The notes beneath the pieces are model-generated. The model made no database searches. It worked only from the letters and a program-made list of their open reading frames with translations, and was not told the origin of the DNA. A DNA stretch of 64,000 nucleotides from Gnetum montanum (taxonomy: Eukaryota > Streptophyta > Gnetopsida > Gnetales > Gnetaceae): NCBI GenBank assembly GCA_015680685.1, contig MNCI01033474.1:1260156-1324155 (forward strand). The letters are read 5' to 3'. The translations under genes and the position numbers were made by a program. Shown here one piece after another: positions 25,123 through 36,800 of the stretch. Position 1 is the first letter of the stretch; every line of letters starts with the position of its first letter.

Positions 25123-25139
25123 CCCTCCTTCTAGCATCA
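25123..25139 (-). other. Primer binding site of A (probably tRNA-Asn type)
   Basis: The minus strand reads TGATGCTAGAAGGAGGG, 5 bases from the LTR end. The PBS of G is TGGTGCTAGAAGGAGGG and that of B is TAGTACTAGAAAGAGGG, each explainable by G-to-A changes. From memory, plant tRNA-Asn ends CCCTCCTTCTAGCGCCA, whose complement differs from the G version at one base. The tRNA identity is therefore probable, not proven. Confidence 0.7.
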
Positions 25140-25144
25140 GAAAC

Positions 25145-27179
25145 TATAATGGCTAAAACATTTGATGCTAGAAGGCTGAAAATTTTAGCATGAAATAGTT
25201 TTATGCATAGATCCATAAAACTTGAGAATAATTAAAGTGTCATAAATGGTCTTGTCAATTACTAAGGGACTTTGAAAGTTTGTTACCAATAAATGTAAAA
25301 AAAATGGGAAAAATTGTAATGAAACAAGTGAAAAGAAAATAAAAAAAGAGATCCAAGAATAAGGAAAATAAAAGAACAATATTTCCAAATAGAAATAACT
25401 ACAACTTTTATATATTAAATGTAATAATGCAAGAGTAAGTTCAAGGAGGAGCACTGATCAAGACCTTTGAAAGCCTAAAAAATAATCATGCTTGATGAAT
25501 CTGGTACAGACTTGCAGGGTTTAATCTGCAGCCACGTTCAACACTAGTTTCCTAAGTTGATCTATGATGAGTGGTGAGGTACCCCTACACTCAACCATGC
25601 GAATACGAGTGTTACATGCGCGATCCAGTCGAACTCCGCAAATGGACTAGTTGTGGCATCTAGATAGTTAGCCTTAGGTCGTAGTTCACTGTCTTCCCAC
25701 CTAGACTAGTATTAACTTTGTCATGTATGGTTTAGTCTAGAGTGAGGTGTATGATGTTTTTCTAACCTAATGCTACTCCTGAAGGCAATGGAAGGTAATA
25801 TTATCTAAGCTAAGAGAGAAAGGGTGAGAGAGAATCTAAACTAGTGTAAGTGTGATGAGTATCCATTCCTCAATCATCCATACACATCTTGGACTTCGTG
25901 CATGACTACCACTGTGATTACCAAGTGCAGATCCCAGGTATGCTATTGGGTTACCAAGTAGTCACACTTAAATGCTGGTGATCAAGTCGTACTCATTCCA
26001 CGTTTAATAGGAGTTTAAGGGTGAGAAGAGATTAACTAGGAAAGTAGTAAATAATAATTAATTAAATAATTAAGCTAAGTGAATGTTGAAATGATGAAGT
26101 AATCTCGATCTTTATCACCGGTCATGTGCATGTCCAAGTACATCACACTTGAATAAAGGATGCCATACAATTACATTCACCACACTGCGGGCATGCACTG
26201 GGAGAGAAGGGTTAAGAGGAAAACTACATAAAACTTAACACTTTAAACTAAGAACTAAAAAACTACCTATCGGATCTATCTACCTCTTATTTATAGATGA
26301 GGAGATAGGCTATGATATCATGTACGCGATATCGCATCGGCTGTGATATCGCGGGTGTGATATCATGGGTGCATTATCACAGCTATCAGCAAATTCATGA
26401 CTCATCAATCTGTAATAAACTAACACTTTGCTCCTAATGCTCTATGTTGGGGAAGAAATAGTTGTGGAATCTTGGCTTCCTAAATTTCTTTGAAAGTCTA
26501 AAGTTCAGTCAATGTAAAAATGATCCAAAAGTCCTTACAATGAAGCAAATTTTAGTTTAAATAGGCTATGGTGATCTTGATTTGTTTTTGATTAATTCTA
26601 CCATGATTGTAGCCAAATTTTTGACAAATTTTTTCATGTTTAAAATACTTCTTTGTAACATGTGAGAAATTTTATCTAATTTCCTACCCCAATGCTACTC
26701 CCACACACTACACAATGTGTGGGACTAGGAGGCCGAGTGTGTGAAATTAAATTCCAAATCACACACACCACCTCCACATGCTGCCTATCCTATGGAACTA
26801 CAATACTCATCATGTGAGGTTAAACTATCAATTTTCTATAGATTGTGGAGCATTATTAACTCCCACAAGCTAGAGCACATGTAATTTTATAGCTTGTGGG
26901 GCATTTTTTTCTTCCACAAGTTCAGATATAAGACATGTATGGCTTGGGAAGTAATTTTTAGCCTCCACAAGAGGATGCATGAGATCTATAGCATGTGGAC
27001 TACAAATCTACATTTTTGCATTGAAAAATACCTTAAATTTCATGAATATAAGGCCATGATGTAGGATTTTTGAGGAAATAAAACAATTCTATCTACCTTT
27101 ATATTTTTCACTAAATTACAACAAAAATTTTTGCCATCAACTTTTACACTACAACATAAATTTTTATTGAGGTGTTTCA
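25145..27179 (-). repeat. 5' LTR of A, interrupted by a solo LTR
   Basis: The segment starts TATAATGGC (TG decayed to TA) and ends GGTGTTTCA on the plus strand. It aligns with 6433-7591 except for the 843-bp insertion at 25565-26407. Net length is about 1187 bp. It carries palindromic words CCCACACA (26700-26707) and TGTGTGGG (26716-26723), and a TATA-like box near 26555. A U5 copy of the PBS complement lies at 25175-25163. Confidence 0.85.
25565..26407 (-). mobile_element. Solo LTR S (same family as E)
   Basis: The 843-bp segment starts TGATGAGTGG and ends ACTCATCA, and aligns with both LTRs of E. It is flanked by ATCTA (25560-25564) and ATCTG (26408-26412), a 5-bp duplication with one change. 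The uninterrupted site in the other LTR of A (GATCTATAATGAAC near 6840) confirms the insertion. No internal sequence remains, so it is a solo LTR, the usual product of LTR-LTR recombination. It has a TATA-like box near 26290 and CGATATCG-type words at 26313-26383. Confidence 0.9.
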
Positions 27180-27325
27180 GCATGAAAGTTTGAATTTAAC
27201 TTGAAATTTGCAAATATTACTATAGAGCACTTGTATCAATGTGCTTTCAACTCTTGTCAATGTTGATCACTGCAGTGCTAAGAAAATTGATTAGTCTTAG
27301 GTTTAACTTAATGTAATAATAAGGA
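27180..27325 (-). repeat. Resumed 5' LTR of copia element C (fragment)
   Basis: From 27180 the sequence continues the copia LTR cut at 6432. GCATGAAAGTTTGAATTTAA aligns with the start of the LTR at 27484, and the similarity runs for about 145 bp. It then switches abruptly to copia leader sequence, so the LTR end has been lost by rearrangement. Confidence 0.6.
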
Positions 27326-27483
27326 TATTTGAGAAAAAGTGTGAAAAATAAGGATTTGTAAATGAGAAAATGTAAGATTAAGAATAAATGTGGATGTATT
27401 TTAAATATTTTTAACATTGAATGATAAAATTGGATCTTCTACATCCCTTTACCAATGATTTGAATTTTGGAGCTTTAATACCA
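27326..27483 (-). other. Copia C-family 5' leader and PBS
   Basis: This stretch aligns with 6240-6415, including GTGAAAAATAAGGATTTGT, and ends with PBS TGGTATTAAAGC (27483-27472, minus). It is therefore the start of a second C-family copy whose internal region is otherwise missing here. Confidence 0.65.
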
Positions 27484-28740
27484 CTATTAAAATAAGAGTG
27501 AAAACTTGAGTTAAAATTGAAATTTGTAGATATTACTAGAGACTACTTAAATCAATTTAGTTTTAGTTCTTATCACTCCTTGATGTTGTGGCATTGAGAA
27601 AATTAATTAGTCTCAAGTTGAATTTGAAGCAATCACTAAAAATTAGTTGAATGGATGGAGATTGATATATTTAATGCCTTTTAAAATTTGAATATATCAC
27701 ACACCATCATTAAAGCAATATAAATCAATATTATAACACTCCTTATTAATTGTTATCATCAAAATTAACTAGAGGAGATTGGGAAAAACTTGCTTTCCTA
27801 AATGCTCAACCTTGATGAATTTCACCAACTTACTTTAAATTTAAAATCTTTTGGATGATTTTAACATGAGAAAGATGAATCTTGAATGAAATCTATGAAA
27901 AGAATTAATACAAGATGTAGTTGATAAGATGCTTTAGCAAATTGTGACAACTAATGATCCATGTAAATTCATCATTAAATGTGAAAATATCATTAAACTT
28001 TGATGCTTTAAACATATTTAACATATTATAAGAAATGTTTATACTTTATGATCTTTGATAACTTGCTAAAGAGCTTTGATAGAATGGATAACCTTTGATG
28101 AGATTTGATCTTGTAGTATGAAAGATATTTAGAAGAATTTATAAGAATGTGAATTGTGATTTTGAGATTCTAAAATCTTATGAATAGATTATGAAATATG
28201 AAATATATTATGAGAGAATGTGAAAATTATGAGAAATGTGAGGCAAAAAAAATAAAGAAAAAGAAAAATTTTTCTTTAAACTTCTTCAAACCCTTGAGCT
28301 TTGATTGAATAATGACTAATTTAAAAAAAATAAAGGTCTCTCTTTTGAGGTATGAAGGGAGATTTGAATTTAAAGGTAATATTCACTCAAAGTTTGTCAT
28401 TTTAGGTAAGTTATGACACTATTATAACTTACATCTAAAATTTTTCATTTTTGGAAAGTTTTATATATGTGAGCCAAACCTTGTAATTACATTATGAAAC
28501 AAAAGAATAAAAGATAACAAACATGAAATATCAAGTGAAAAATGAAAGATAGGATTTATGAGGAGTTACCATACACACTATAATATGAGATAGAATAGAT
28601 CATTAATCATCACAATGGAGAAGGATTTTGCTAACAAGCTAAGATCCTTGGTAACAATTACTCATATGGTTGTTGAAAAATTACCTTCATCAATATTTCT
28701 CAATATTCCTCTAACTAGTCTCATTATTGTAATATCCCCA
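27484..28740 (-). repeat. Copia C-family LTR
   Basis: It begins next to the PBS with CTATTAAAATAAG. Its first 160 bp align with 27180-27325. The far end at TATCCCCA (28740) is a guess from the expected CA end. The interior is AT-rich with no ORF. Homopurine and homopyrimidine runs occur near 28245-28330. Confidence 0.45.
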
Positions 28741-29100
28741 TTGCTAAATGGTGTCACTACATAACAAAGATGGTGTCTCTTCATAACAAGTGTTCTGACT
28801 ATGGTAACAAGACATAAAAGAGTAAGTTATAATTATGACCCAAAAGGGCAAGTTGTAATTAAGATCAAAAAACATGTGTTGTATTAATGAAAATGTCTCT
28901 CGAGGTAACCTTTAGGGGTTTGAGCTAAGGTATTTATAGCCAAGCATTAGAGATCATCTTAGCATGGAGTTGCAAAGCTAGTAAAGGTGAGCAACAGGTG
29001 TTGGGTAAAGTAGAATAGAAAGATGACTAGTTATCCCTTCTAGTTGATGATAGGCCTAACCATGATGGTAATGTTGGATTGCCTCTAAGGGATAGATTCC
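28741..29100. other. Unassigned 360-bp segment
   Basis: It contains a short near-duplicate, GGTGTC(A/T)CTAC and GGTGTCTCTTC with ATAACAA, near 28749-28790. A TATA-like GTATTTATAGCC lies near 28931. It could be part of another old LTR. I see no ORF or domain. Confidence 0.3.
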
Positions 29101-29407
29101 TGATGAGCAGCAAGTAGTCCCTACATCCAACTATATGAATCATAAGTGTTGCACTAGCAAGCTAGTTGAATTCAATGGACTTAGCCCATAAATGCACTGA
29201 TGGGCAAGGATAGTAACTTAGAAATGTGATCATTGACTTTTTGGCTTTACTTGTCTAAGTTCAAGTGTATGGTAAAGTGTAAGCCAAGGCATGTGATATT
29301 TATTTATATTTTTATGTTTTATATGATTTAATCTAAGTGTGAAACAAAGGTAATTAATTGTAGATTAACTAATTAACTATGTAATGCCTTAATTTAACTA
29401 TCCTAAC
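29101..29407 (-). repeat. Old LTR D (E-family), first part
   Basis: TGATGAGCAGCAAGTAGTCC and the following 300 bases align, with many differences, to the LTR of E. Shared blocks include GTTGCAC, TGGACT and the TATCCTTAGG-like segment. It is interrupted at 29407 by G, whose duplication CTAAC lies at 29403-29407, and resumes at 42047. Confidence 0.7.
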
Positions 29408-32400
29408 TATTGATGATCATTTTGGATGTCACCACCAACAAATGTGCCTCCGGTCTTGTGACCTTCAAGGTCATGGGATCGAAGGTGTCCTTCAAACAAG
29501 ATTTAGGTGCTTACTGGTCTCTAACAACACATGGGTCCAAATACCTCCAAATAAACTCAATAGGTATGAAACATACTAGATGTGAGTATGTGTTTGCTAT
29601 TATGAATGTTAAAATGGTTGGGTTGTATATAAAACTGTAATCAACTATCATAAAAGAGATTCAACTATCTTTGTCAACTACTATGAGTTGTTTCAAATTC
29701 CTATTTTGTTCAATCACTTAGTTTATATTGTCCTTATAATACCTACTTGTAACAAATAAAATTTTACAAAAATATTTAATCACAATTCTACCAATCTACT
29801 CCTAATTTTCCCCATGGAGAAAGTTCCAAAAGAAAAGTAGGAATAGAATGAGATTCAATGGACTTAGAAAGAGAAAGAAAAGAAATTCAGTTTGTGTGAA
29901 ATCTCAAATATTTGAACAAGAAAAATTAACACAAGAAAATACTTCACAATAAAGCTATTCCTAATTTAATAACTATGAATTTTCCAAATCTTCTAAGCTC
30001 AAAAAGCAATTTCATAAAAGATAATCTTATTATACTAGCAAAAATACTGTGTAAATGACAAAGTACAAGTCTTTATTTTGGCTAGTTAATAGTTGTCACA
30101 AATTGCATTCAACAGAGCTTTCAAAAAGACTAGATAATTTCTTAATTAAAATACCAAGGTAATACACTTTAAAAATAAAGAAGCCATTTCAAACCCATCG
30201 AAGTACCAAAGATCTTTCTAGATTCTCTATGTTCAAAACAGGTAATTTCATTAAGACATTACTATTAAATTGCTCTTGAGGCTTTTCAACAACATAAACT
30301 CTTCTATGAAAAATCATATAGAAGTCTAATATTGCGCAAAAATAGATCTATAAAAGCAACCTAGGAAAAATCCAAAAATTAAATGCCAAGCATGATACTA
30401 CCTAAACCATTAGCTAAGTAACTAAAACAAAATATGAAGAAATGAACTTACAAGATTAATACAAAGCAACCAAATTGATGTCTTTAGCAAGCCATCTTAC
30501 AATAACTCCTCAAATGTCTTTTCCCAAATCTTCCTTCTTCCCTTTTTAAAAATCTACCTTTGAAGGTTCTTTTATAGTGACATTAAGGTAGTTACAATAA
30601 TCATGAGAATTATGAATCTTACAAATATCTTAGGCATATAAATTTATAACCACCTTAGGAGTTATAGCATCCATGGGGATTATGATAAATTTAAGTTATG
30701 GTTGCCAAGTGTTCTACCTAACAAGCTCTTTTTCCTCTTGAATAATAACCCTTCTTTTTATTTTATTTTTAGTCTTATTCTTTTGAAATTCATCTTCATG
30801 TTTAGTCCTTCAACGCAATTCATAACACCTTGTAAACTTGAAGGTTGCAAATCCAAAGTCATCAACATAAGAAAATAAAATAAACTTAAGAGGCACACAT
30901 CCATCGAAAAAGGTAAGAAGGGGGTTGAATTGCAGTAGTGATCTTTTCACAAACAAGTTTCCTTCAACTATGGGCATCATGGCACTCAAGCTCTATCCCA
31001 CAATTAACCCTCTTGATCCATCAACAATTGGCATCTCTTGCAACAATCATCATCATCGTGTGGATTTTGTATATATGTTGGGATGTAGGTTTACATCTTG
31101 TTGTGTTTCACCCTTCATGTCTTTGAAGCTATATTTGGAGCAAAAAAAGGTAGGTGAATGTAGTGATGCTTGTGTGACAGCAAAGACGTTGATGTTGGAG
31201 GGGCATAACTATAATGATCATGGTCATAGTGCCTCCATCGACATCATTCTAGATGTACTTGTAGAGCATGGCCATTGTAGTAGCCAAGAGGAAACCCTAG
31301 TCCTTCTGGTGTAGATTTTGTAGGGACTATCAAAAGTTATGGTAATCTGTGTGTTGTGGTATCCCACCAGTATTTTGGATGTCTACAGATCTACCAAATT
31401 GGGGCTTCTTTATCATGACTAATTCGCGTGGACTATTTCCTAGAAATTCCTACCTGCAATCATGGTTTTCTACCTTGCCATTTTTTGTGAATATAAGTCT
31501 ATTCAAACATGCAAATGTTAATACATTTATTGTGCTTAGATCAAGGAAGTATTTTGAAGTAATTTCCATCACAGAAGACAGTGGAGTTGCAAATTGATTA
31601 TTTGAAACCGCATTTGTGATGAGACTATCATGTGTTTTGGGGCTTGTTATGAATCTTTAGGGGACTAGATGTAGTAGCCTCAGCTAATGAATCTTCCTAA
31701 CCTTTGAATAATTTTGCTATATTTTAAAATCTCTTTTTAGTATAATTTAATTCAAAAAAGTCAATACACAAGATTCACCTATTTTGTTTTTGTTAATTAC
31801 CCTATAAAATCAATGGCATAACTTTTCTATGAAACTTTCCATTTTTTTATCATTCATTTAAAAGTTGTATGACATTGTAGAAGTGATATTTAAGTATGTT
31901 CTAGATAGATATGCAACTTGAAATATCCAACAGTAGCTTACATACAAGAATATTCCCTCTCTTTGAAAATTCATGGAAAAATAGTTTGGTAAAATTATAT
32001 ACTTGAACATTGTCATCCTCCAAATAAAGAGTCATTTTGTTGATGTAGCCCTTGACCTTCATCATGTCATTTAGTGTAAAACGTGACAATACAAACACTA
32101 CATTTTCCTTACATAAATCAACATTGATAACTATGAGTTTTCCTAGAGCCAACGTCGCTAGAGTTTGTAATCCTAGAAATTTCCCAAAAGATTATAATTT
32201 CTACATGACCTTTGCAACAACTAGCATACATAAACCAATTGGAACTTTTCATTTTCTCCACCTGAAATAATTTCATTTTTTACCTTTTCAATGGGAGAAT
32301 CTAGTTTCACATTTTTAGATGCAGTCCCACTTAATTCAACATTAATATTAACTTCCTAAGAAATTTCTCCTAAATTCTCTAATGTATCAATCTCATTTAG

Positions 32401-32456
32401 TTTTTAACTACATTAGATTCAATTTTTGCTCTATCAAATGATTTAACATGACAACA
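29408..32456 (-). repeat. 3' LTR of G
   Basis: The 3049-bp LTR starts TATTGATGAT (the TG has become TA) and ends ATGACAACA on the plus strand. It is a near full-length copy of 39006-42041. It is bordered by CTAAC on the outside and a polypyrimidine run (the complement of the PPT) on the inside. Its U3 part carries a coding-like stretch, listed separately. The plus-strand frame at 30925-31314 is also retained in the other LTR but has no recognised domain. Confidence 0.9.
31901..32363 (-). pseudogene. U3-encoded reading frame in the 3' LTR of G, function unknown
   Basis: The clear part reads LGKLIVINVDLCKENVVFVL, then LNDMMKVKGYINKMTLYLED and TKLFFHEFSKRGN. The same peptide is kept in the other LTR (41750-41490) with scattered replacements. 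Upstream, EVNINVELSGTAS can be read; the ATG of the other copy is ATT here, and small indels break the frame. It lies at the start of U3 in sense orientation. I do not recognise it. It could be a captured gene piece or simply old coding sequence inside a long LTR. Confidence 0.45.
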
Positions 32457-32477
32457 TTTCATACCCTTTCTTTTTTA
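32457..32477 (-). other. Polypurine tract region of G
   Basis: The minus strand reads TAAAAAAGAAAGGGTATGAAA directly before the LTR start TGTTGTCATG. The purine-rich run and its position match a PPT. Confidence 0.75.
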
Positions 32478-33840
32478 TACTTTAGTTGAAAAACATAGAC
32501 TTTATTGGAAACATTTCTTTTTACATAGAAATAGAAATCTTTTTTGAGGAAAAATTTCATCAAAATTAAGGTTTGATGAAATAAAAACCTCATTCCTAAT
32601 AAAGATTAAGAAACTATACAAATAAATCTTTACACAAACTATTTTGTAGGTGGGAAGAGAATAGATTGAGTAACTCTTTTATGAATTCTAATATTATGAG
32701 TCTTTTCATATGTTATCTCAGTTGTGATGAATGCTCTTTTTTCCTCTTCTTTCCTAGTTGAAGCCCCATCTTGATCTTCACTTTTTCATTCCACAACTAT
32801 TTTTGTCTGCTTTACATTCATCTCTTTAGCTACTATTTTTTTAGGTTCTCCCCAATTAGATGCTTCTATGTCTTGAGACATAAAAGCTTCTCCCCAAGAA
32901 TCATCTCTACTAGACTCTCTTTGATCTTGAGTGTAACATTCATGGAAGCTACCCCAAACATTAGAATGTATAGAAATTCCACCAGTGAGAAATCTAAACT
33001 CATCTGAAAACTAAAGTAAGAAAGGGCTTTCACTTGATGCTCCATGGGCAGTTGCCTTACAATAGGCTCTCAACACATGTTTTGGACAACATCGCATGAC
33101 ATATAGGATAAATGGCCTTCTCATTGCTCTTTCTCCAAGAACCATTTTTCTACTTCACACTCAAACACCTCACTTGTTTTCTCCACTTAAACCTTGAATT
33201 GAGAAATGATGCAATTCTTAGTAATCCACATCTCTTTTTATAGTGTAAAAAAATTTTAACATTCTGACCAATTTCACTAATCAATTTTGCCACTTTGCCC
33301 AAATTAATTATCTTTCCATCATTATATGTTAGGCCAATTTGAATTCCACTATTTGGTTGTTGAAATTAATTCACCACTAAGTAATTCTACCCATTACTCC
33401 CACTTACACACATGACAAGTAATGATTACTTAATATAATATAAATTAAATAATTTAACTAACACTTTAAATTAAATATTATTTAAACAATTACTCTAACA
33501 TATACATGTTTTAATAATACTATATAGACTTATCTAAACATATGTATAGGATATATATGTTATGGTTAAATATTATATAAGATTATATGTATGTTACTTA
33601 TTATATATATATTATTACTAAAAGTTTATTACTTACTGTGTATACTAAATATTATTATAACTACCTACACATATATATATTACTATACTATATACATATA
33701 TTAATTTATACGTATAGATTCAAGTTGTGGGAAATTATCCAAAATATTGTTTTATATGCAAAACATTATATGGAAACTACAACTCTATCTCATCTAGCAT
33801 CAATAATTTACATGTATCTCTAGATAATTGTTTCTTGATC
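32478..33840 (-). other. 3' internal untranslated region of G with AT-rich microsatellite-like tract
   Basis: No pol frame is recognised here. From about 33420 to 33720 the sequence is almost pure A/T with many ATATAT runs. Such a tract is likely to be unstable and may reflect polyadenylated read-through or simple-repeat growth. The small plus-strand frames over it are low-complexity shadows. Confidence 0.5.
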
Positions 33841-36800
33841 TAAAATGGACCAGTCCATATTGCTAAATATTTATTTGGCTTCTTCATATTCTATAATAAT
33901 ACAAGATCATCAATCTTAAAAGTCCTTTCCAAAGCCTTTCTATCAAACCACCTTTTAACTTGAGAAGCATTCTCTACTAAACTATCTTTAGCTCTATCCA
34001 TTTTGGCTTCCCTTTTGATGAGTAAGGTCATGAAATTTCTATCTTTATCAACTTTCTCACAATACCCTTCAACAAAATCTAAGGATGAACTTATAATCTT
34101 GTTCATAATTCTAGTAGTCAAACCATAGACCAATTTATCAGCTAATGTTCCAATAGCCTTCTTAAACCTAATATGATCAGTCCATAATGCAAATTACAAG
34201 TAATCAATCCAATTTCCTAGATTTCCATCCATTGACTTCTTACTACTATAAGAAATAAGATTTTTATTTGTAGATTTAGCTAAGAAATTTCTTTGATAAT
34301 AATAATTTGAAGAAGAAAATAGGAAGATGGATTTTTCTAATGGCCATGTTATAAATTCTTTGGATTGAAAAGCATGTCCATTATTAGAAACCAAATCTTT
34401 AGGTAGACCAAAATGACTTAAAATTTAATCTTCCAAGAAGTTAGTCACATATAATGTTGAACTTATTCTTAGAGCCTTTCCTTTAGACCACTTAGTAAAA
34501 TAATCAGTACCTATGAGAATAAGCTTATGTCTTACTGTACCAATGAAATCTAAGCCCCATTGCTGAAATGGTCTATCCACCATTATCATTTTTAAAGGAG
34601 CTCTAGCCTTTTTAACCTTTGGTCCATGAATTTGACATTTGTAACATCTTTGAATTATCAAACTAATATCTTGGTACATAATAGGCCAGTAAAAATCATA
34701 ATGAAGTATATGTTGCATAGTAGACTTAGGATATTCATAAAATAAACTGGAATGATCATGAAATTATTCTAAGATAGGATTAATTTAATCATTGTGAACA
34801 CATTCCAACAAAATCCCCCTAAAATCCTTTCTATATAAAATCCCATATTTAACCACAAACTTATTTGCTCTTTTGAAGAAAGCTCTCTTTTGACTTGTAG
34901 TTAAGTTATTGGGAACTTTTTGTGTATCAAGGAATTCTAGAATCTCATCATACCAATTTCCTATATGAGTCTTAAGAGCACATACTCTATTTTCTCTAGT
35001 CATCAACTTGGCCAATCCCATTCCTTTAATGTTTTTGCATATTTCTAATGAAAATCTAAAATCCTGAAGCTTTATAATCCACCTTCCTCTTTTCAATCTA
35101 ATTTCATTTTAGGGTAAAAATTGTTTAATCGTTGGCTCTATTAGCATAATGTGAACTAATGAGCTTTCCAAATAGTACTTGAAATGTTGAAGTGTCTTAA
35201 TAACTATGAATGCTTGTTTCTCTAAGTTTGAATAATTAAGCTCTGAACCTTTCAATTGATATCCAAAAAATACAATTGCTTCATCTTGACCTTCATGTTT
35301 TTGAGTTAAAATAGTAGCAACTGAATAATTTGAACCAAAAGCATATAACCAAAAGTTTTCTTTCAATTTTGGGTTTACCAAGTAAGGAGCTTCTTGAATA
35401 GCCCTTTTAATTCCTGCTAAGGCTCTCTCTAATTTTGGTGTTTTGTCTACTAGGACATCTTTCTTTAACATATGCATTAAAGCTTTTGTAATTTAAATGA
35501 ATCTAGGGATAAATTTCTTAACAAAATTTATCTTTTCAAAGAAAGATCTAAGAGACTTTTTACTTGTGGAATGTTAGATATTTTTTACTGCTTGAATTTA
35601 GGAGTTATCTATAGTAATTCCTTCTTGATAGATTAAATGGCCTAGTAAACTTTCATATTTAACCACAAAGATACATTTCTTAGGATTTAATGAAATACCA
35701 TACTCATGACATTTGTCAAAAACTTGTTGAAGATGATCAATATGATCCTCCTTCCTTTTTGAAAAGATAGTGATATCATCCAAATAAACCACAATGAAAT
35801 TGTCTATTAAACCTTTAAAGGCTAAGTCCATTGCTCTTTTAAAAGTAGCTTTGACATTTGACAATCCAAATGCAATTCTTTGGTAAGAAAAAGTTCTCCA
35901 TTTGGTGATAAATGTCATTTTATTTGTATCTCTTATCTACCATAACTTTATTATAGCCTAAAAAACCATCTAGGAAAGAATATACTTGACAACCTGAAAC
36001 TTTGATCAACATCTCATCAATTCTAGAAAGTGGATATTTATCTTTTTCCAAGGCTTCATTAAAATTTTTGAAATCCACACAAAGTCTAATATCACCATTT
36101 GTTTTCCTTACTAGAACAAGGTTAGCAAGCCATGTTGAATATTGTACTGGATAGATGATTTGGACTTGCAATAACTTGTTGATCTCATCTTCCATAGTAA
36201 GCTCAAATGATGGATTAAATTTCACTCTCTAACAAAGGAATATTATGTATAATCACATCTAGTCTAAAAGTTTTAAGATCATCATAAGGCCAAGCAAAAT
36301 TTTCCAAATTATTTTTCAGGAGTAATAATAAATTTTTCTTGAAAACTGAATCCTTTTCCTTTGTGAAATTTAACATCTTTGGCATCTCAATAGATCTAAA
36401 ATTCATTGCTTTCATATGCTTGATCATCTAAATTCTATACATACTTTTTGGTGAGCAATTTTTTGCCAAATTCATGTTCATAATCAATCACTTTTTTGGG
36501 AATGGAATTTTTCTTAAACATTGACATTATTTCAAGTATGATTTAACCTTTAAATTCTTGTGTATTTCTCAAGAATCTAAGCAATGGATCATCATATTTG
36601 GCCTTGTTGTAAGTACAAGGAAAAGATAGATGAACTGCCTTGAATATTTTTAGAAAATCATCTTTTACTAGAGCTACTCCAACTCTTGCACCTTTGGAGT
36701 TACTTGAACCATCAAAGTATAGTTTCCACTTGCTTTCATCTTGATATTCTTCTTTCTTCAAGTTATAAATTTCTTGAAGTATGCAAATTTTGGTTTTGAA

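Larger units (their letters stand above)
6433..27179 (-). mobile_element. Giant Tat/Ogre-like Ty3/gypsy retrotransposon A (20.7 kb with a nested solo LTR)
   Basis: Two diverged LTRs (6433-7591 and 25145-27179) face the same way. The 3' LTR is preceded in sense by polypurine tract AAAGAGGGGCTAA and the 5' LTR is followed by PBS TGATGCTAGAAGGAGGG. The internal order on the minus strand is gag-protease (24013-20749), a plus-strand gene (about 16590-20071), a palindrome-rich region, then RT, RNase H, archaeal-type RNase H and integrase (12197-8740). The flanking duplications GCATT (6428-6432) and GCATG (27180-27184) match at 4 of 5. Joining the flanks restores a copia LTR. Without the solo LTR and its duplication the element is about 19.9 kb, which fits Ogre-class sizes. 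Confidence 0.85.

Noticed and set aside
28741-29100. Possible additional LTR with a TATA-like box
   Set aside because: No ends or second copy could be found, so it is left unassigned.
30925-31314. A 129-codon plus-strand frame in the left LTR of G, with a similar frame at 40525-40920
   Set aside because: Both copies are kept because they are LTR copies. The peptide is His/Gly-rich without a domain and lies antisense to the element. I did not call it a gene.
33420-33823. Tyr/Ile-rich plus-strand frame
   Set aside because: Pure low-complexity AT repeat.
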